Of a DNA stretch of 7,422 bases, positions 5,329 to 7,422 are shown piece after piece; position 1 is the first letter of the stretch, and each line of letters begins with the position of its first letter. The DNA comes from JAABYT01 sp041581935 (GTDB taxonomy: Bacteria; Pseudomonadota; Gammaproteobacteria; HK1), in the NCBI GenBank assembly GCA_041581935.1, contig JBFICP010000154.1, positions 1 through 7,422 of the forward strand. Reading direction: 5' to 3'. The position numbers and the translations under genes were made by a program. Below the pieces are notes generated by a model. It saw nothing but the letters and a program-made list of their open reading frames with translations, was not told the DNA's origin and did not search any database.

Positions 5329-7422
5329 ATGGGCGCGAAGGCACAGGCATTCGAGGCGGGGCAGCACGGTGTCGACGAAGCGCTGTTGCGCCGGTTCGTG
5401 CCGATGAACGGCCTCGAAGAGGCGCACCTTTCCCAGCTGCTGCCGTTCGCCGGCGTCTCCGAGTTGCACGCCGGGGATGACATCCCCACCAACTTCAAGA
5501 CTTCCGATCAGGCCTACTACGTCGTACAGGGCGAGCTCGAGCTGTATGCCGGATCGCGACACGTAGGCGCGGTCAAAGGCGGCAGCGAGGAAGCACGCTT
5601 CCCGCTCTCGCACCTGCAGACCGATTTCGACTCGGCGCGCGCCCGTGGGAACGTGCGCCTGCTGCGCGTGGACCGCGCCCGGGTCAGTGCACTGCTGATT
5701 CTCGAGGAGCCATCCGCCGGCGCCACGACCCACCGGCGGGCCACCCAGAGCCCGCTCGATTCACGCCAGATCATCGCGCGGCTGCTGAAGTCCCAGATTT
5801 TCTCGCACATCCCGCCGGCGAACGTGCAACGTCTTCTCGAGCTCGCCGAGCCGGTTCAGGTGCACGCGGGCGACGTGGTGATCCGTCAGGGCGAGAGGGG
5901 TAACTACTGCTACATCCTGATGGATGGCCGCTGCTCGGTGACCCGCCGGGCCGAGGGCGAAATTCTGCCGCGCACCCTCGGCGAGCTCGGCCCCGGCGAC
6001 AGCTTTGGCGAGGAAGTGCTGGGCCGAAGCGGCGTACGCCGCAGCACCGTCACGATGCGTACCGACGGTTGGCTGCGCCGACTCAGCAAAACCCAGTTCG
6101 CGCAACTCGCCGGAAATTCGAGCGTGAAGCGTGTCGATTGGGCGCAAGCCCAAAAGCTGGTCGCAAGAGGGGCGAAATGGCTCGACGTGCGCCTCGCCGA
6201 TGAGCATCGCAACGACGGAATAACAGGCAGTCTGAACGTGCCACTCGCCGAGGTGGGCGGACGTAGTCGCGAGCTCGATCGGAAGGTACCCTACATAGTG
6301 TGCTGCAACACCGGACAGCGCAGCATCGCCGCCGCGCTGCTGCTGCGCGAGCAGGGCTTTTCGGTGTGCGTATTGGAGGACGGATTGATGGGAAGAGATG
6401 TCCGCGAGGGCAGTGACGATTCCGCCGACGATTTGAAGGCCCAGCTGGTTCTCATCGACGCCGAGATTCGAACCGCCATCGAGCGTAAGGCCCAGGCCGA
6501 CGCAGCCCGCGAAGCCGCTGTAACCGGCACCGGCATGAGCGACAGCGAACGGGTCCGATTGCGTGCCAAGAGCGAGGCGGAAGCGGCCCGTGCGGCCGAA
6601 GCGTTGGCCGCGGCAAAGCGGCGCAAGCTCGAGCTGCAGGCCATGGTGCGCGCCATGCAAGCCAGGGCGGCCGACGAGCGTCAACAGGCCGAGTCTGTGG
6701 TCGAGCAGCTGCGCCAGCAGACCGATGTGCGCTTGCAACAGGAAAAGGACCGCCTGCAGAACGAATTCCTGCAGGCGGCCGGCGCGATGGATGATCTCAA
6801 GCGCGCGCAGACCGAGGCCGAGATGCATTTTCAGAAGGAGCGTGAGCGGCTCGAGGCCCAAATCCAGCAGGCCCGGGCGGCCATGTCGGTGGAGGCCGAG
6901 CGCATCCGCAACGAGGTGGAATCCGCCAAACGCGCGGCCGCCGAGAAAGCCGAGATGATTCGTCGCGAGCAAGCCATCGCCGAGCAACAACTGCGCGCGC
7001 GCACCGAGGCGCGCCTGATGGCGGAGCGACGCAAGCTCGAGGCGGAATTTGCCGACACCATGAACTCTGTGCGCAAGGCCAAGCAGGACTTGAGCAGCGC
7101 CGAGAATGCCAAGCGCAATGCGCAGCGCAAAGCCGACGAGATTGCCGCGAAGCTGCGCGCCGCCGAGGAAAAGGCGCGTCGCGGCGGCGACAGTCCCGCC
7201 CGACAGGAAGCCGGACGCCGATTGGAGGACGCCCATCGCGCACAGCGAAGCGCTACCGATCAGGACAAAGCGACGTCCAACGTCGTGCCGTTCAAGGGTC
7301 CCGAGACCGAATCCGGCACGTTCGATCCCAGCAGCACGATGATTGCCTTGCGCACCGAGCTGAATTCGTTCGAGGACAAGGTTTCAGAGGCGAGCGAGCG
7401 CATCGACGCCGCGTCACGGGCC
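5329..7422 (+). CDS. Cyclic-nucleotide-binding (x2), rhodanese and long coiled-coil fusion protein (3' end outside window)
   Basis: An uninterrupted frame of 698 codons runs from ATG 5329 to the window edge. An in-frame TAA at 5302 lies upstream, and ATG 5329 is the first start after it, with no clear ribosome-binding site. Residues about 20-125 resemble a cyclic-nucleotide-binding fold (YYVVQGELELY) but lack the phosphate-binding cassette. Residues about 153-262 form a second such domain with AGDVVIRQGERGNYCYILMDG, GDSFGEE (Glu228) and RRSTV (Arg238), matching the conserved ligand-binding Glu and Arg. Residues about 270-355 are a rhodanese domain with WLDVR, the loop CNTGQR (Cys326 to Arg331) and GFSVCVLEDGL. 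From about 362 to 640 the chain is rich in Ala, Arg, Glu, Gln and Lys and looks like one long coiled coil. A less charged segment (NVVPFKGPETES, about 651-662) then leads on. There is no signal peptide, membrane segment or DNA-binding helix-turn-helix, so a cytoplasmic sensor, scaffold or sulfur-responsive regulator is more likely than a transcription factor. Its function is unknown. Confidence 0.9.
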   Translation, partial: MGAKAQAFEAGQHGVDEALLRRFVPMNGLEEAHLSQLLPFAGVSELHAGDDIPTNFKTSDQAYYVVQGELELYAGSRHVGAVKGGSEEARFPLSHLQTDFDSARARGNVRLLRVDRARVSALLILEEPSAGATTHRRATQSPLDSRQIIARLLKSQIFSHIPPANVQRLLELAEPVQVHAGDVVIRQGERGNYCYILMDGRCSVTRRAEGEILPRTLGELGPGDSFGEEVLGRSGVRRSTVTMRTDGWLRRLSKTQFAQLAGNSSVKRVDWAQAQKLVARGAKWLDVRLADEHRNDGITGSLNVPLAEVGGRSRELDRKVPYIVCCNTGQRSIAAALLLREQGFSVCVLEDGLMGRDVREGSDDSADDLKAQLVLIDAEIRTAIERKAQADAAREAAVTGTGMSDSERVRLRAKSEAEAARAAEALAAAKRRKLELQAMVRAMQARAADERQQAESVVEQLRQQTDVRLQQEKDRLQNEFLQAAGAMDDLKRAQTEAEMHFQKERERLEAQIQQARAAMSVEAERIRNEVESAKRAAAEKAEMIRREQAIAEQQLRARTEARLMAERRKLEAEFADTMNSVRKAKQDLSSAENAKRNAQRKADEIAAKLRAAEEKARRGGDSPARQEAGRRLEDAHRAQRSATDQDKATSNVVPFKGPETESGTFDPSSTMIALRTELNSFEDKVSEASERIDAASRA

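Noticed and set aside
5329..6114. Reading the last gene as a Crp/Fnr-type transcription regulator
   Set aside because: No helix-turn-helix follows the nucleotide-binding domains; a rhodanese domain and a coiled coil follow directly.
5761..7236. 491-codon open frame on the - strand
   Set aside because: It lies opposite the second nucleotide-binding, rhodanese and coiled-coil coding region. The Leu/Gly/Ala-rich translation mirrors the Glu/Ala/Arg codons of the real gene.

Overview
The window is a dense, GC-rich stretch of bacterial chromosome in which every confident gene lies on the + strand. Gene content (homodimeric AceE-type E1, an E2 with one lipoyl domain, and an E3 with its own N-terminal lipoyl domain) and the strong GC bias at third codon positions suggest a proteobacterium, most likely gamma or beta. 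The species cannot be named from the sequence.

Positions 1-3439 hold the pyruvate dehydrogenase operon: the last 83 residues of aceE, complete aceF (E2) and complete lpdA (E3). Together these enzymes convert pyruvate, CoA and NAD+ to acetyl-CoA, CO2 and NADH. The lipoyl domains of E2 and E3 are 75% identical (53 of 71 aligned residues, no gaps), as expected from domain duplication. The E3 has a striking defect: the redox-active CxxxxC motif reads CxxxxS (Cys166, Ser171; AGC at 2168-2170), although the rest of the active site is intact.

Positions 3452-5286 hold a YbfF-like alpha/beta hydrolase and an exported phytase-like esterase-family protein. Their stop and start codons overlap in an ATGA. 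They follow lpdA closely and are probably co-transcribed with it.

A short AT-richer gap (5287-5328) contains a perfect TTGACA box but no good -10 element. From 5329 to the window end runs an uninterrupted 698-codon frame with no stop. It encodes an unusual multidomain protein: a degenerate cyclic-nucleotide-binding-like domain, a second such domain with conserved phosphate-binding residues, a rhodanese domain with an intact CNTGQR active-site loop, and a very long Ala/Arg/Glu/Gln-rich coiled coil. This protein and the altered E3 are the two items most worth following up. No RNA genes, mobile elements or CRISPR arrays were seen.
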